Positions 19,201 through 28,046 of a DNA stretch of 64,000 nt are shown piece after piece. The DNA lies in the NCBI GenBank assembly GCA_002796325.1, contig PCXA01000018.1:1-64000 (forward strand), written 5' to 3'. The translations under genes and the position numbers were made by a program. The notes under the pieces were generated by a model. It saw nothing but the letters and a program-made list of their open reading frames with translations, had not been told where the DNA came from and ran no database searches. This DNA is from Deltaproteobacteria bacterium CG11_big_fil_rev_8_21_14_0_20_47_16. Lineage in GTDB: Bacteria; UBA10199; GCA-002796325; 1-14-0-20-47-16. Positions within the stretch are counted from its first letter, which is position 1. The number at the start of each line of letters is the position of its first letter.

Positions 19201-19465
19201 CGCTGTTGCAGTAGGAAAAATGCGAAATGCTGATGATTTAACAGAAGCTGTTGTCCACGGTGCAGTAAAGCGCATTCGTCCCAAGATGATGACTGTGATG
19301 GCTGCCATGATGGGCTTACTTCCGATTATGTGGGCGATGGGCACAGGCGCCGATGTCATGAAGCGTATTGCCGCACCCATGGTGGGCGGTCTTGCCACAT
19401 CATTTTTACTGGAACTGCTGATCTACCCGGTACTGTATTACAAGTGGCGGGTAAAACGTTTGTGA
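16289..19465 (+). CDS. Heavy-metal efflux RND transporter (CusA/CzcA family)
   Basis: 1058 aa, inner-membrane proton/metal antiporter of the HME-RND family. Features: N-terminal TM1 (LVVALTAAAIWVGWWCL), the family hallmark MDALPDLSDTQVIVYSKW, porter domains, TM4 with GVLVDGAIVEVENAYRKL carrying the proton-relay Asp, a second periplasmic half starting FMPPLNEGTILYMPTTLPG (a Cus/Czc signature), and the last TM bundle with AVWVGIIALLGLDAETGVFMLM and RIRPKMMTVMAAMMGLLPIM. The Met-rich segments fit Cu/Ag more than Zn/Co, but substrate cannot be settled from the sequence. It is the last gene of a four-gene operon. Confidence 0.95.
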   Translation: MIEKLIATCAKHKLLVVALTAAAIWVGWWCLSNIRMDALPDLSDTQVIVYSKWNQSPDIIEDQVTYPIVTALLGAPKVKAIRGYSDFGYSFVYVIFEDGTDIYWARSRVLEYLSKVQPTLPKSVQTELGPDATGLGWVFQYVLMDESGKNSLSDLRSYQDWFLRYALQSVPGVSEVASLGGFVRQYQIILDPAVLRSYQIPIKAVVEAVRNGNNDVGARLVEMSDREYMVRGLGYARSVEEFEQIAILNNPKTGVPIKIGDIGRVELGPDIRRGVSDWNGQGNVVSGIIVMREGENALRVIDRVKAKLKQLEPSLPEGVKVVTAYDRSVLIKESIGTLKHELIIEIIIVCLVILLFLWHIPSAIIPITTIPIAVLLSFIPMYFMGLTSNIMSLAGIAISIGVLVDGAIVEVENAYRKLQLWNDSGRKGDVHDVRLKALQEVGPSVFFSLLVIAVAFLPIFALEGQEGRLFHPLAYSKTFAMAIAAFLAVTLDPALRMFFTRMDFVKLRWRWLTSLANTVMVGKYFAEEKHPISKRLFKIYDPICRWSLANTKRVLMGATILFVITIPIFMNLGSEFMPPLNEGTILYMPTTLPGISAAAAEELLQRQDKVLKSFPEVETVLGKAGRADTATDPAPLSMMETIVVLKPKDQWPKRISMDELTNKMNAKLQIPGTTNAWTMPIRNRVDMLSTGMRTPIGIKVLGSDLNKIEEIGKKLEGILSKVPGTRTVFSERAAGGYFLDIKINREEIARYNLSVADVESVISSAIGGENVTTTIEGVARYPVNVRYARELRDDISAMKRVLVSTPSGAQIPLGQLASITTNEGPSMIRNEDGFRAGYVYVDVAGRDIGSYVKEAKRAVDAQMMGKLPAGYELRWSGQYEAMIRVKEKLKVLVPLTLFIICLLLYMNTKSIVKTGIVLLAVPFSAIGAVWLLYILGYNLSIAVWVGIIALLGLDAETGVFMLMFLDMSYNDAVAVGKMRNADDLTEAVVHGAVKRIRPKMMTVMAAMMGLLPIMWAMGTGADVMKRIAAPMVGGLATSFLLELLIYPVLYYKWRVKRL

Positions 19466-19561
19466 ATGGAGTTTGAGTCCAAAAAATCCTAGTTTTTCTA
19501 GCTATTTAAACACAACTTTGGGGGGGGCGCTAGCCGATAATCATAAGGCAAGGGGGCGGTT

Positions 19562-21259
19562 ATGTCAGATGGTGTTAAACGCAAAATTGCAATTGTGATT
19601 AATGGGGACACAGCGGCGCGTCACGCCAAAAACGTGGATCGCGCTGTAAGTCAGCTTAATAAAAAAGGCTATCAGTGTTTTGTGGCAAGTAACGAAGCCC
19701 CAAGCTCACCGACCTCGATGTACCGTAAGGCCACTCCTCAGAATATCGATCAACTTATTGAAGCAGCAAAGGCCCAGTTGGATGGGGACGATGAATTGCT
19801 TATCTATACTACGGGTCATGGTGGCAAGGTTGATGGTCAGGAGTGTATTGTTGTTGGTGATCTCAAAGCTAATCATAGTTGTGAAGCAGACCTATATAAG
19901 AAATTGGATAATTTAAAATTTGGCAAGCGTGTTGTGGTGATGGACCAATGTTACAGTGGTGGCATGGCCCGACTCTTCACAGATAACGCAAAGTCCGCAT
20001 TTATTTCGGCAGGCAGTAGTGATGAAACCGTATGTTGTGGGGATTTTGCACCGCGCCTGTGGGCAGACGATTCAGAGGTGAAAGACATTAACAAAGATGG
20101 CGTGATCAGTTGGGGGGAGCGATTTGAATATGCCAAGAAAGGTGTGATTCAAGCCAATCTCAAGTCCATACCTCAATTTATAACCACTAAGGGATTTGAA
20201 GATGACGGTGTTCATTTTGCACCCTATGTTATTGAGGTTGATAACTCCGCTAGTATGAATGAGCAGTTGAGCCGGTTAAGGCCTGGGCAGACAGCGGTTG
20301 TTACGTTCTCAATGGATAGGTGTCTTCCGTGTAGAGAATTGAAGCCCAAGTTTAATGGGCTTGCAGAGAGTGATGTGGGTCAGAATCTTTGGTTGCGGAC
20401 TGAGAATACAAGTGTTGGTAATGAATATGGCATTCAATCTTTCCCAAAAGTAGTTATTTTTACAATGAAGGAGAATGGGGTTAAAGAAATGAATGTGGTT
20501 ACTAACAGAGATAAAATACGAGAAACACTTCAGGCTGTTCAATTAGGATCGTATGATAACGTCAATGAGATTGCAAACAATGAAGACCCCATCAACCGTG
20601 CTATAGCGTATGCAAGATTGGCATTTATGTTGGAAAAGTCTGGGCAACCTAATAAAGCGATCCCTCTTTATATAAAGGCCATTTCAGCAACAGCAGAAAC
20701 GCAACTGCGAGGTCTGCTGCGTCGACAACAACGTTTGCCTGGTGCTTATCAAAAAGTGGGTCGGTTGCTCGCGCTGTCGGGGCTTGAAGATTCGGTTAAA
20801 ACACAGTTGTTTTCTCAATTGATTCAGAAGGTGGATGATCTATACGACAATGCCCAGGATAGTTATATACAAAGTTTGGCAGAGTCCCTTGTAGTTTCAC
20901 GGCAGCGGGGCACCTCTGAATACACGGCTGTATATCTCTTTAAAGACCTGATTGCTGCTGCAGCCAAAATCAATAAGCCAGATAGCTGTGGTCTCGCTAG
21001 TTTAGATAATATTGCTCTGTATGTTAAGGCAGCTCAGTTGGGTGCAGCCCAGGAACCATTGTTTAATCAGCTGATTGGTGAAGCGGTGAAACAGAAGGAC
21101 CATGTGGCGCTTCGGGGTATTGCCGATGCTGTTTCACAGTCTGACTTGGGCGAAAGAAAAACTGCAGTATTGATGAAAATTTACAAGGAATCTCAAAAGA
21201 TAATTGGCAATCAAAATTCTGAATACATTCGTCGTCTTATAGAGAAAAATCCTACCTAA
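19562..21259 (+). CDS. Caspase-like peptidase fused to thioredoxin and TPR regions
   Basis: 565 aa, no signal peptide, so probably cytoplasmic. Residues ~8-225 form a caspase/legumain-clan (CD) peptidase core: KIAIVINGD at the first strand, IYTTGHGG with catalytic His86, and VVVMDQCYSGG with catalytic Cys130. An EF-hand-like loop, DINKDGVISWGE (175-186), lies inside it, suggesting Ca2+ control. Residues ~238-325 are a thioredoxin fold: TAVVTFSMDRCLPCRELKP with the CxxC pair at 254/257 and the cis-Pro in SFPKVVIF. From ~340 on there are TPR-like helices (AIAYARLAFMLEKSGQPNKA) and a helical tail. A Shine-Dalgarno GGGGGCGG precedes the ATG. I know no family with this domain order. Function unknown. 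Confidence 0.82.
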   Translation: MSDGVKRKIAIVINGDTAARHAKNVDRAVSQLNKKGYQCFVASNEAPSSPTSMYRKATPQNIDQLIEAAKAQLDGDDELLIYTTGHGGKVDGQECIVVGDLKANHSCEADLYKKLDNLKFGKRVVVMDQCYSGGMARLFTDNAKSAFISAGSSDETVCCGDFAPRLWADDSEVKDINKDGVISWGERFEYAKKGVIQANLKSIPQFITTKGFEDDGVHFAPYVIEVDNSASMNEQLSRLRPGQTAVVTFSMDRCLPCRELKPKFNGLAESDVGQNLWLRTENTSVGNEYGIQSFPKVVIFTMKENGVKEMNVVTNRDKIRETLQAVQLGSYDNVNEIANNEDPINRAIAYARLAFMLEKSGQPNKAIPLYIKAISATAETQLRGLLRRQQRLPGAYQKVGRLLALSGLEDSVKTQLFSQLIQKVDDLYDNAQDSYIQSLAESLVVSRQRGTSEYTAVYLFKDLIAAAAKINKPDSCGLASLDNIALYVKAAQLGAAQEPLFNQLIGEAVKQKDHVALRGIADAVSQSDLGERKTAVLMKIYKESQKIIGNQNSEYIRRLIEKNPT

Positions 21260-21385
21260 CATCCCGTACAGCGCAGTGAATTCCCATATTAGCGGTTAAT
21301 GATATTATGCTTGCATACAAGCTGGCAGCCTGGAATGACCGACGGGTCTTGACAGTGAAGCATTTTGCAAAAATATGAGGGTTCT

Positions 21386-21802
21386 ATGCAGCGACAAATT
21401 TTGAGTATTTTGTTGGTCTTGGTAGCACTGCCTGTAATGGCGATGGAAGGCGGCAAGATGCACGACGAGCACCGTTTGGGGCCACCAGAAGAGAAGGTGC
21501 TTAAAATCCTGTGGCAGCAGCAAAAGGCCTGGCAGGCGCCGTCACTGGGGTATTTTACCAAAACAGGTGTTTTGATCGATGCTGACCATCCCATGGACCA
21601 GAAAAAACAGGCGAGTTTGGTGACGCTTTCGGGGTTCAAGCTGGGGGTGATCAATGTGGTATTGAAAGAATTGGTGCCCACCATGCTTATGCAGCACCCC
21701 GGTAGCAGCTTGTTCAAGGGGGGTGCACCTGAAGGCGAGGCCTATATCTTTCATATCACCCCGCGCGCTCAGGATTACTTGAAGAAGATTGGGGTTAAAT
21801 AG
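21386..21802 (+). CDS. Small exported protein of unknown function
   Basis: 138 aa. The start at 21386 (TGAGGG upstream) opens a clear signal peptide, MQRQILSILLVLVALPVMAM. The mature region begins with EGGKMHDEHRLGPPEEKVLK and then has an alpha/beta pattern without Cys pairs or recognisable motifs. It stands alone between the caspase-like gene and the methionine-synthesis gene, all on the same strand. A TTGACA occurs at about 21352 with a weak -10, so it may have its own promoter. I do not recognise the family. Confidence 0.7.
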   Translation: MQRQILSILLVLVALPVMAMEGGKMHDEHRLGPPEEKVLKILWQQQKAWQAPSLGYFTKTGVLIDADHPMDQKKQASLVTLSGFKLGVINVVLKELVPTMLMQHPGSSLFKGGAPEGEAYIFHITPRAQDYLKKIGVK

Positions 21803-21803
21803 C

Positions 21804-21832
21804 TTGAATTTAGGCTTAGCTATATCTACACA
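21804..21832 (+). promoter_or_regulatory. Putative promoter with leaderless geometry
   Basis: TTGAAT (21804-21809), 17-nt spacer, TACACA (21827-21832), then exactly 6 nt to the ATG at 21839. The start has no Shine-Dalgarno. The -10 match is only partial. Confidence 0.35.
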
Positions 21833-21838
21833 AACACT

Positions 21839-23659
21839 ATGACTAACTTCCTTGAACAGTTAAATGACCGCGTCCTGCTTGCAGATGGCGCCATGGGCAC
21901 TGAAATTTACAAGCGCGGTGTGTTTATCAATCGCTGCTATGACGAACTCAATCTGACCGCGCCCGATATTATTCGTGGGATCCACGAAGACTATGTGCGT
22001 GCCGGTGCCGATATTATCGAAACCAACACGTTTCTTGCCAATCCGATTCATCTTCAATCGTACGGACTGGAAACCAAAACCAAAGAGATCATCGCCGCAG
22101 GGGTCAAGTTGGCACGCGAGGCCGTTGGGAAAAAGGATGTCTTTGTGGCGGGCGCGATGGGGCCTCTTGTTCGACAGATCGAACCCATTGGACGAGTCAC
22201 GTTGGATGAAGCGCGCGAGGCATTCAAAATTCAAGCGGGCGCTTTGATTGATAGTGGTGTGGATCTTATTATTCTGGAAACCTTCCAAAACTTGCGTGAA
22301 CTCAAATTGGCTTATGATGTGATTCGTTCACTTTCCAAGTTGCCAGTAATTGCGCAGTTTGCATTTGTCGATAATAGCGCTGAAAAACCGGAAGATGTGG
22401 TGAAGGCGATTGAATCTTGGGGTGTGGATGTTGCGGGCACCAACTGCGCCAATGGGCCGCAGATGACACTCAGTATCGTAGAACGCATGCGTTCTGTGTC
22501 ACGCATGAAGCTGTCTGCCATGTCCAATGCGGGTTTGCCGCAGGTGGTAGAAGGGCGCACCATGTACCTGGCAACGCCGGAATACATGGCCGAATACGCG
22601 CGCCGCATGGTGCAGAAGGGTGCCAACATTGTGGGTGGTTGTTGTGGTACGACACCGGCAGACATTGCAGAAATGCGCAATTTTTTAAAATCAATTGCAC
22701 CCACGCCGATCGTTTCCATCAAACCCGTTGATAAACAAGCAGTGGATATTCAACCGGTGCCGCTTGCAGAGAAAAGTGCATTCGGCGCAGTCTTGGGTAA
22801 AAAGTTTGCAGTGAGTGTGGAATTGGACCCGCCCCATGGATTAAGCCCCGGCAAAACAATTGAGGCCGCCAAGTTCTTATATGACAACGGCATTGATGCC
22901 ATCAACATTGCCGACGGTCCGCGTGCCATTGCCCGCATGAGCCCCATGGCATTGGCTTCAATGATTAAACAACAAGTGGGGATCGAAACCATTGTGCATT
23001 ATTGCTGCCGCGATCGCAATTTGCTCGGCATGCAGATGGATTTAATTGGTGCGAATGCGATGGGTTTGAACAATGTGCTCATCATCACAGGTGATCCACC
23101 CAAAATGGGCAACTATCCGTCAGCCACAGCAGTGTTTGATGTGGATGCCATTGGGCTTCTGCACTTTGCCAATGGCTTGAATCATGGGCGTGACTTGGCT
23201 GGCAAGTCATTGGGTGCTCCGACAAAGTTGGTGTTGGGGTGTGGGTGTAACCCAGGTGCGGTCAATTTGGATTTAGAAGTGGAGCGCTACGCCAAAAAAG
23301 TGGAAGCGGGCGCGGAGTACGTGTTTTCCCAACCAGTGTACGATGTGGCGATACTCGAAGAATTTTTAAAACGCACAGCACATGTAAAGCCGATTCCATT
23401 TTTTGTGGGGGTCTTGCCACTTGCGTCTCTCAAGAATGCGGAATTTTTCCATAATGAAGTTCCTGGTATGCAAATTCCACCGGCCATTATGAAACGCATG
23501 GCGGCTAAAGAGAGCAAAGAAGCGCAGCAGTCTGAAGGCTTGGCGATTGCGCAAGAAGCACTCAAGGCGGCGAGCAAAATTGACCGCGTGCAGGGGACGT
23601 ATATCTTCCCCCCATTTGGTAATTACCGAGCGGTGATGGATTTATTGGACGTGCTGTAA
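21839..23659 (+). CDS. Bifunctional homocysteine S-methyltransferase / methylenetetrahydrofolate reductase
   Basis: 606 aa. The N-terminal half (to ~285) is a zinc-dependent homocysteine methyltransferase barrel: LLADGAMGTEIYKRG, then the zinc Cys in GTNCANGP and the Cys pair in GGCCGTTP. The C-terminal half is a MetF-type 5,10-methylene-THF reductase: AVSVELDPPHGLSPGK, ADGPRAIARMSP, NNVLIITGDPPKMGNY and EYVFSQPVYD. The same fusion is known as YitJ in Bacillus and in many other bacteria. It would make methyl-THF and transfer methyl to homocysteine, although in characterised fusions the methyl donor of the first domain is uncertain. Its 3' end overlaps the convergent hutI by 37 nt. Confidence 0.93.
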   Translation: MTNFLEQLNDRVLLADGAMGTEIYKRGVFINRCYDELNLTAPDIIRGIHEDYVRAGADIIETNTFLANPIHLQSYGLETKTKEIIAAGVKLAREAVGKKDVFVAGAMGPLVRQIEPIGRVTLDEAREAFKIQAGALIDSGVDLIILETFQNLRELKLAYDVIRSLSKLPVIAQFAFVDNSAEKPEDVVKAIESWGVDVAGTNCANGPQMTLSIVERMRSVSRMKLSAMSNAGLPQVVEGRTMYLATPEYMAEYARRMVQKGANIVGGCCGTTPADIAEMRNFLKSIAPTPIVSIKPVDKQAVDIQPVPLAEKSAFGAVLGKKFAVSVELDPPHGLSPGKTIEAAKFLYDNGIDAINIADGPRAIARMSPMALASMIKQQVGIETIVHYCCRDRNLLGMQMDLIGANAMGLNNVLIITGDPPKMGNYPSATAVFDVDAIGLLHFANGLNHGRDLAGKSLGAPTKLVLGCGCNPGAVNLDLEVERYAKKVEAGAEYVFSQPVYDVAILEEFLKRTAHVKPIPFFVGVLPLASLKNAEFFHNEVPGMQIPPAIMKRMAAKESKEAQQSEGLAIAQEALKAASKIDRVQGTYIFPPFGNYRAVMDLLDVL

Positions 23660-24855
23660 TTCCGCCCCCAGTTGTATGTGATCTCTTCGATTTGATTCAC
23701 CTTAAACAGTGAGAAGCGGGGTTTAAGTCCTGGCAGGATAGCGCCTTGGTCGGTAAGACCCAAAGCATGTGCGGCATTTAATGTGATGGCTGCCCAAAGC
23801 TCACCCAAATTCATTTTGTATGTCGGTGCCGCAATCGATGCGATTAAGAGCAAGTTGTCGCAGTTGCAGGACCCAGGGTTATAATCACTACCAATCGCCA
23901 CTTTGACGCCTACATCTAAAAGTGCACGTGCATTGGCTTGGGGTTTGCCCAAGAAGAATCCGGTACCCGGGAGTAGTGTGGCAACTGTCTTGGATTTGGC
24001 AAGCGCTTGAATGCCATCTTTTTCAGTACATAGTAAATGATCGCAGCTCAGTGCGGCAAGTTCTGCCGATAATTTGGCCCCTTTGTTATCCGTAAATTCA
24101 TCGACGTGGGTTTTGAGCGGAATTTTAAGTGCGGTTGCCGCTTCTGCCAGAAATTTTAAGTCGGCATCATCGAAATAACCCTCTTCATGAAAAATATCGA
24201 CAGCATCAATTATTTTGCGTGGGGCCAATTCTTGCAGCAGTGGAATAACCACCTGTTGCATATAGGCATGGCTGTCGTTGTAATCCTTGGGCACGGCATG
24301 TGCGGCCATAAATGTATTAAAAATCTGAACACGTGGCGCGAAGTATTTTTTAAGTTCATCAATGACTTCTGTGAGTTCCTTTTCCTTTTCATAGTTGAGC
24401 CCATATCCACTTTTGATTTCAATGGTACCCACGCCGTAGCTAAGAATACGCTCGATGCGTTCTCTTCCCAGCTCAAAAAGTTCCTTGCGGCTTAAGTCGT
24501 TCGTACCCTTCATGCTGGCGAGTATTCCACCGCCAGCCTTGGCAATGTCTTGATAGTCGGCGCCATTTAATCGCATGCCGTATTCAACGGAACGGTTCCC
24601 ACCAAAGACACAATGAGTGTGCGAGTCTACAAGTTCAGGAAGTAGGGCATGGCCCTTAAAGCTTTGAGTGGTGTCGATTGTAATGTCTTGGGGAATATCT
24701 TTTGTTTTTCCCACCCACAGAATTTTGTCGTCATCAAAAATAACGGCACCATCGTTAATGATACTTAAATCGTCGGGTGTTAAGAGGCGGCCGTCTTTTT
24801 GATGTGCGCCTTGCAAGGTTACCACTTGAGAAAAATCTTTGTATAATGTCGTCAT
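23623..24855 (-). CDS. hutI: Imidazolonepropionase
   Basis: 410 aa amidohydrolase opening the imidazolone ring in the third step of histidine degradation. Metal-binding signature LVDSHTHCVFGGNR after the first strands, IEIKSGYGL, FMAAHAVP (metal His), KTHVDEF and the final metal Asp in AIGSDYNPGSCN. The length is as expected. It is the last gene of the hutH-hutU-hutI string, starting 3 nt after the hutU stop. The C-terminus overlaps the convergent methyltransferase gene on the other strand. Confidence 0.97.
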   Translation of the reverse strand: MTTLYKDFSQVVTLQGAHQKDGRLLTPDDLSIINDGAVIFDDDKILWVGKTKDIPQDITIDTTQSFKGHALLPELVDSHTHCVFGGNRSVEYGMRLNGADYQDIAKAGGGILASMKGTNDLSRKELFELGRERIERILSYGVGTIEIKSGYGLNYEKEKELTEVIDELKKYFAPRVQIFNTFMAAHAVPKDYNDSHAYMQQVVIPLLQELAPRKIIDAVDIFHEEGYFDDADLKFLAEAATALKIPLKTHVDEFTDNKGAKLSAELAALSCDHLLCTEKDGIQALAKSKTVATLLPGTGFFLGKPQANARALLDVGVKVAIGSDYNPGSCNCDNLLLIASIAAPTYKMNLGELWAAITLNAAHALGLTDQGAILPGLKPRFSLFKVNQIEEITYNWGRNYSTSNKSITAR

Positions 24856-24858
24856 ATG

Positions 24859-26517
24859 TTACCCCAAAGACGGAAATTGAATATTGGTTTTATCTTTCAT
24901 GGCCAGTGCTTCATCATATCCCGCATCAATGTGACGAACGATACCCATGCCTGGGTCTGAATTTAAAACACGTTTTAGTCGATTATCCATGTCTGGTGTG
25001 CCGTCACATACAATGACCATGCCAGCATGTTGCGAATAACCCATGCCGACACCGCCGCCGTGATGAAAACTGGTCCAGCTGGCACCGTTCATTGTGTTAA
25101 TCATCAAATTTAAAAGTGGCCAATCGGATACGGCGTCAGTGCCATCTTTCATGGATTCTGTTTCGCGATTGGGGGATGCCACACTGCCACAGTCCAAGTG
25201 GTCGCGGCCAATCACAATCGGTGCATTCACTTTTCCATCACGCACAAGTTTGTTAAACGCAAGTCCTGCCTTTTCACGCTCACCATATTTAAGCCAGCAG
25301 ATGCGCGAAGGCAGTCCTTGAAATGCAATCATCTTCTCGGCCTTGTCCAACCAGTTGAGGAGTTTTTTGTTTTCGGGGAAGAGGGCGCGCAATGCATCGT
25401 CTGTTACTTTGATGTCCTGTGGATCGCCGGAGAGTGCCACCCAGCGAAATGGGCCCGATCCTTCGCAGAAGAGCGGGCGAATGTAGGCGGGTACGAAGCC
25501 GGGAAAGTCGAATGCATTTTGAACGCCAGCTTGCTTTGCCCCCGCACGCAAGTTGTTCCCATAGTCAAAGACATGGCTGCCATTCTTTTGGAAGGCGAGC
25601 ATGGCGTGCACGTGATCGCCCATTGTTTGGATGCTTTTGTCTGTGTAGGCTTTGGGATTTTTATTTCGCAACGCAATAGCATCTTGTAGCGACAAGCCGC
25701 GTGGTACGTAGCCGTTGAGTGGATCGTGCGCGGAGGTTTGATCAGTCACCAAGTCGGGCACAATTCCTTTGGCCAAGATGAATTCATAAAAGTCCGCCGC
25801 ATTTCCGACGCAAGCAATAGATACAGCATCATTTTTGGCCTTGGCATCAAGTGCCATCTTGAGAGCTGATTCAAAACTATCCGCTAGATGATCGAGATAT
25901 TTGGTCTTCAACCGCTTTTGAATACGCGTCTCATCCACGTCGCATCCCAAAAACACACCGCCCGCCATCTTAACAGCTAGCGGTTGTGCACCCCCCATGC
26001 CACCGATGCCAGCGGTCAAAACCAATTTTCCAGCGAGTGTCTTGCCCTCACCATAATGTTTTTCGGCGGCGGCCATAAAGGTTTCATACGTGCCCTGCAA
26101 AATACCTTGGGAACCGATGTAGATCCAGGAACCCGCTGTCATCTGGCCGTACATCATTAGGCCTGCATCTTTGAGGTGATTGAAGTGTTCCCATGTTGCC
26201 CAGTGCGGCACCAAGTTAGAATTTGCAATCAAGACGCGTGGTCCGTGTGGGTGCGATGGAATGATGGCCACCGGCTTTCCGGATTGAATGAGTAGTGTTT
26301 GATCATTTTCCAAATTTTTAAGTGCGGTAATGATATCAAAGAGAGCCTTGTGGTTACGTGCGGCCTGTCCATTTCCCCCGTATACAATCAAATTGTCACG
26401 GTCTTCGGCAACGTCGGGGTGTAAGTTGTTGAGCAGGCATCGCAATGCGGCTTCTTGATGCCAGCCTTTGCAGCTGAGTGTGGTGCCGGTGGGAGGAAGG
26501 GGGATTTTTTCGGCCAT
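24859..26517 (-). CDS. hutU: Urocanate hydratase
   Basis: 552 aa, NAD+-dependent second enzyme of histidine degradation. The N-terminus ([19 protein letters not shown]), [10 protein letters not shown], the NAD-binding [20 protein letters not shown], and the late signature [20 protein letters not shown] with the catalytic Cys region, then [19 protein letters not shown] are all present. Its start overlaps the hutH stop (TAATG). Length is that of the family. Confidence 0.98.
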   Translation of the reverse strand: MAEKIPLPPTGTTLSCKGWHQEAALRCLLNNLHPDVAEDRDNLIVYGGNGQAARNHKALFDIITALKNLENDQTLLIQSGKPVAIIPSHPHGPRVLIANSNLVPHWATWEHFNHLKDAGLMMYGQMTAGSWIYIGSQGILQGTYETFMAAAEKHYGEGKTLAGKLVLTAGIGGMGGAQPLAVKMAGGVFLGCDVDETRIQKRLKTKYLDHLADSFESALKMALDAKAKNDAVSIACVGNAADFYEFILAKGIVPDLVTDQTSAHDPLNGYVPRGLSLQDAIALRNKNPKAYTDKSIQTMGDHVHAMLAFQKNGSHVFDYGNNLRAGAKQAGVQNAFDFPGFVPAYIRPLFCEGSGPFRWVALSGDPQDIKVTDDALRALFPENKKLLNWLDKAEKMIAFQGLPSRICWLKYGEREKAGLAFNKLVRDGKVNAPIVIGRDHLDCGSVASPNRETESMKDGTDAVSDWPLLNLMINTMNGASWTSFHHGGGVGMGYSQHAGMVIVCDGTPDMDNRLKRVLNSDPGMGIVRHIDAGYDEALAMKDKTNIQFPSLG

Positions 26518-28046
26518 TAGCGCAATGCTCCTGTAATCGCTTCAACTGTTGCAACCAGTTCACCGCTCTGGATGAGTTTGGTGAGAGCGTTAATGTCAGG
26601 GCTTAGCACACGATCGTCTTTGAGTGGGGCGACATGTGTACGAATTAATTTCATGACGGCTTCAATGGCAGCCGAAGATTTGAGTGGTCGATGAAATTCT
26701 ATCGCTTGGGCCGCACACATCAACTCAATTGCAAGACAGTATGTGGTGTTGTTGATCACCTGCATCAATTTGCGTCCTGCAATCGGACCCATGGACACAT
26801 GATCTTCCTTGTCAGTTGAAGTTGGAATGGAATCTACGCTGGCAGGATGACAGAGCGTTTTGTTTTCGGAAACAAGTGCAGCAGCGGTCACCTGTGCAAT
26901 CATAAATCCAGAGTTAATGCCTGACTCCGGTGTCAAAAATGGGGGTAATTCTGAAAATGTTTTATTCATCATCTTTTCAATGCGGCGCTCTGAGATATTG
27001 GCAATTTCACTGACGCCCATGGCTAGATAATCCATGCAGAAGGCGAGTGCTTCTCCGTGAAAGTTGCCGCCCGATAAAACCTGGTCTTCAGCAACAAACA
27101 CCAGTGGATTGTCTGTCACGGAATTGATCTCGGTCGCAGCAACATCCATCGCGTGATACAGCGTCTGGCGGCAGGCGCCGTGTACCTGCGGCACACAGCG
27201 GAGAGAATAGGGGTCCTGTACCTTTGAACAATCCTTGTGTGATTCCAAAATTTCGGAATGACTGAGCAGTTGATTCAAATTGGCGACACAGTCCAGTTGA
27301 CCGGGGTGGGGCTTGAGTTTGGAAATCAAAGGTGAATATGCTTTGGTGGATCCTTTAACCCCTTCGAGCGTCAATATGGCGGAAATGTCCGCCGCTTTCA
27401 TTAAATTGTAGGTACGTGAGATGGCAAGACATGCGAAGGCCGCCATGAAGGCGGTGCCATTGATGAGCGCCAAGCCATCTTTGGGTCCCAAGTGCAGTGA
27501 TTTTTTCCCAATGGCTTTCAATGCATCATTAGCCGGCATTAATTTACCCTGATAGGTTACCTCGCCTTCGCCGATCAATGCCAACGACATATGAGCAAGT
27601 GGGGCCAAGTCGCCTGATGCACCCACTGACCCTTGTTTTGGAATAATGGGTAGAAGATCATGATTCAAAAAATCAAGAAGGCGTTGCACCAGCTCAGGAT
27701 TAATGCCTGAAAATCCTGATGCCAAACAGTTGGCACGCAGCAAGATGAGTGCGCGTGTGGTGTCACGATCCAATGGATCACCCACACCTGTACAATGGGA
27801 ACGAATCAAGTTGATCTGCAGTTGTTCCAAATCATTTTTTTGAATGAATTTGTCAGAAAGTGCACCAAATCCGGTGTTGATGCCATAAACAGGCTTTCCG
27901 GCTGCAACCGTTTTCAGAACATAATCTCGCGCCGTTTGCATTTTGGCGAGTGCGCTTGTAGAAAGTGTTACCTGGCAATCCGCTGCATTTGCGGTTGCCA
28001 CGCGGTAGACATTATCAACGGTTAGGTTTTCACCTGTGATTTCCAT
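26517..28046 (-). CDS. hutH: Histidine ammonia-lyase
   Basis: 509 aa, first enzyme of histidine degradation, releasing ammonia to give urocanate. The self-forming MIO prosthetic group arises from Ala-Ser-Gly, seen in [17 protein letters not shown]. Other family stretches: [15 protein letters not shown] at the N-terminus, [19 protein letters not shown] and QEDHVSMG-like [16 protein letters not shown]. It starts in the stop codon of the phosphohexomutase gene (TAATG), so hut expression appears tied to the upstream pdxA/phosphomutase transcript. I see no local hutG, hutF or hut regulator in the window. Confidence 0.98.
   Translation of the reverse strand: MEITGENLTVDNVYRVATANAADCQVTLSTSALAKMQTARDYVLKTVAAGKPVYGINTGFGALSDKFIQKNDLEQLQINLIRSHCTGVGDPLDRDTTRALILLRANCLASGFSGINPELVQRLLDFLNHDLLPIIPKQGSVGASGDLAPLAHMSLALIGEGEVTYQGKLMPANDALKAIGKKSLHLGPKDGLALINGTAFMAAFACLAISRTYNLMKAADISAILTLEGVKGSTKAYSPLISKLKPHPGQLDCVANLNQLLSHSEILESHKDCSKVQDPYSLRCVPQVHGACRQTLYHAMDVAATEINSVTDNPLVFVAEDQVLSGGNFHGEALAFCMDYLAMGVSEIANISERRIEKMMNKTFSELPPFLTPESGINSGFMIAQVTAAALVSENKTLCHPASVDSIPTSTDKEDHVSMGPIAGRKLMQVINNTTYCLAIELMCAAQAIEFHRPLKSSAAIEAVMKLIRTHVAPLKDDRVLSPDINALTKLIQSGELVATVEAITGALR

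Noticed and set aside
21338-21357. GACCGACGGGTC palindrome-like sequence before the small exported protein
   Set aside because: A single short partial palindrome without a second copy or protein; I could not support an operator.
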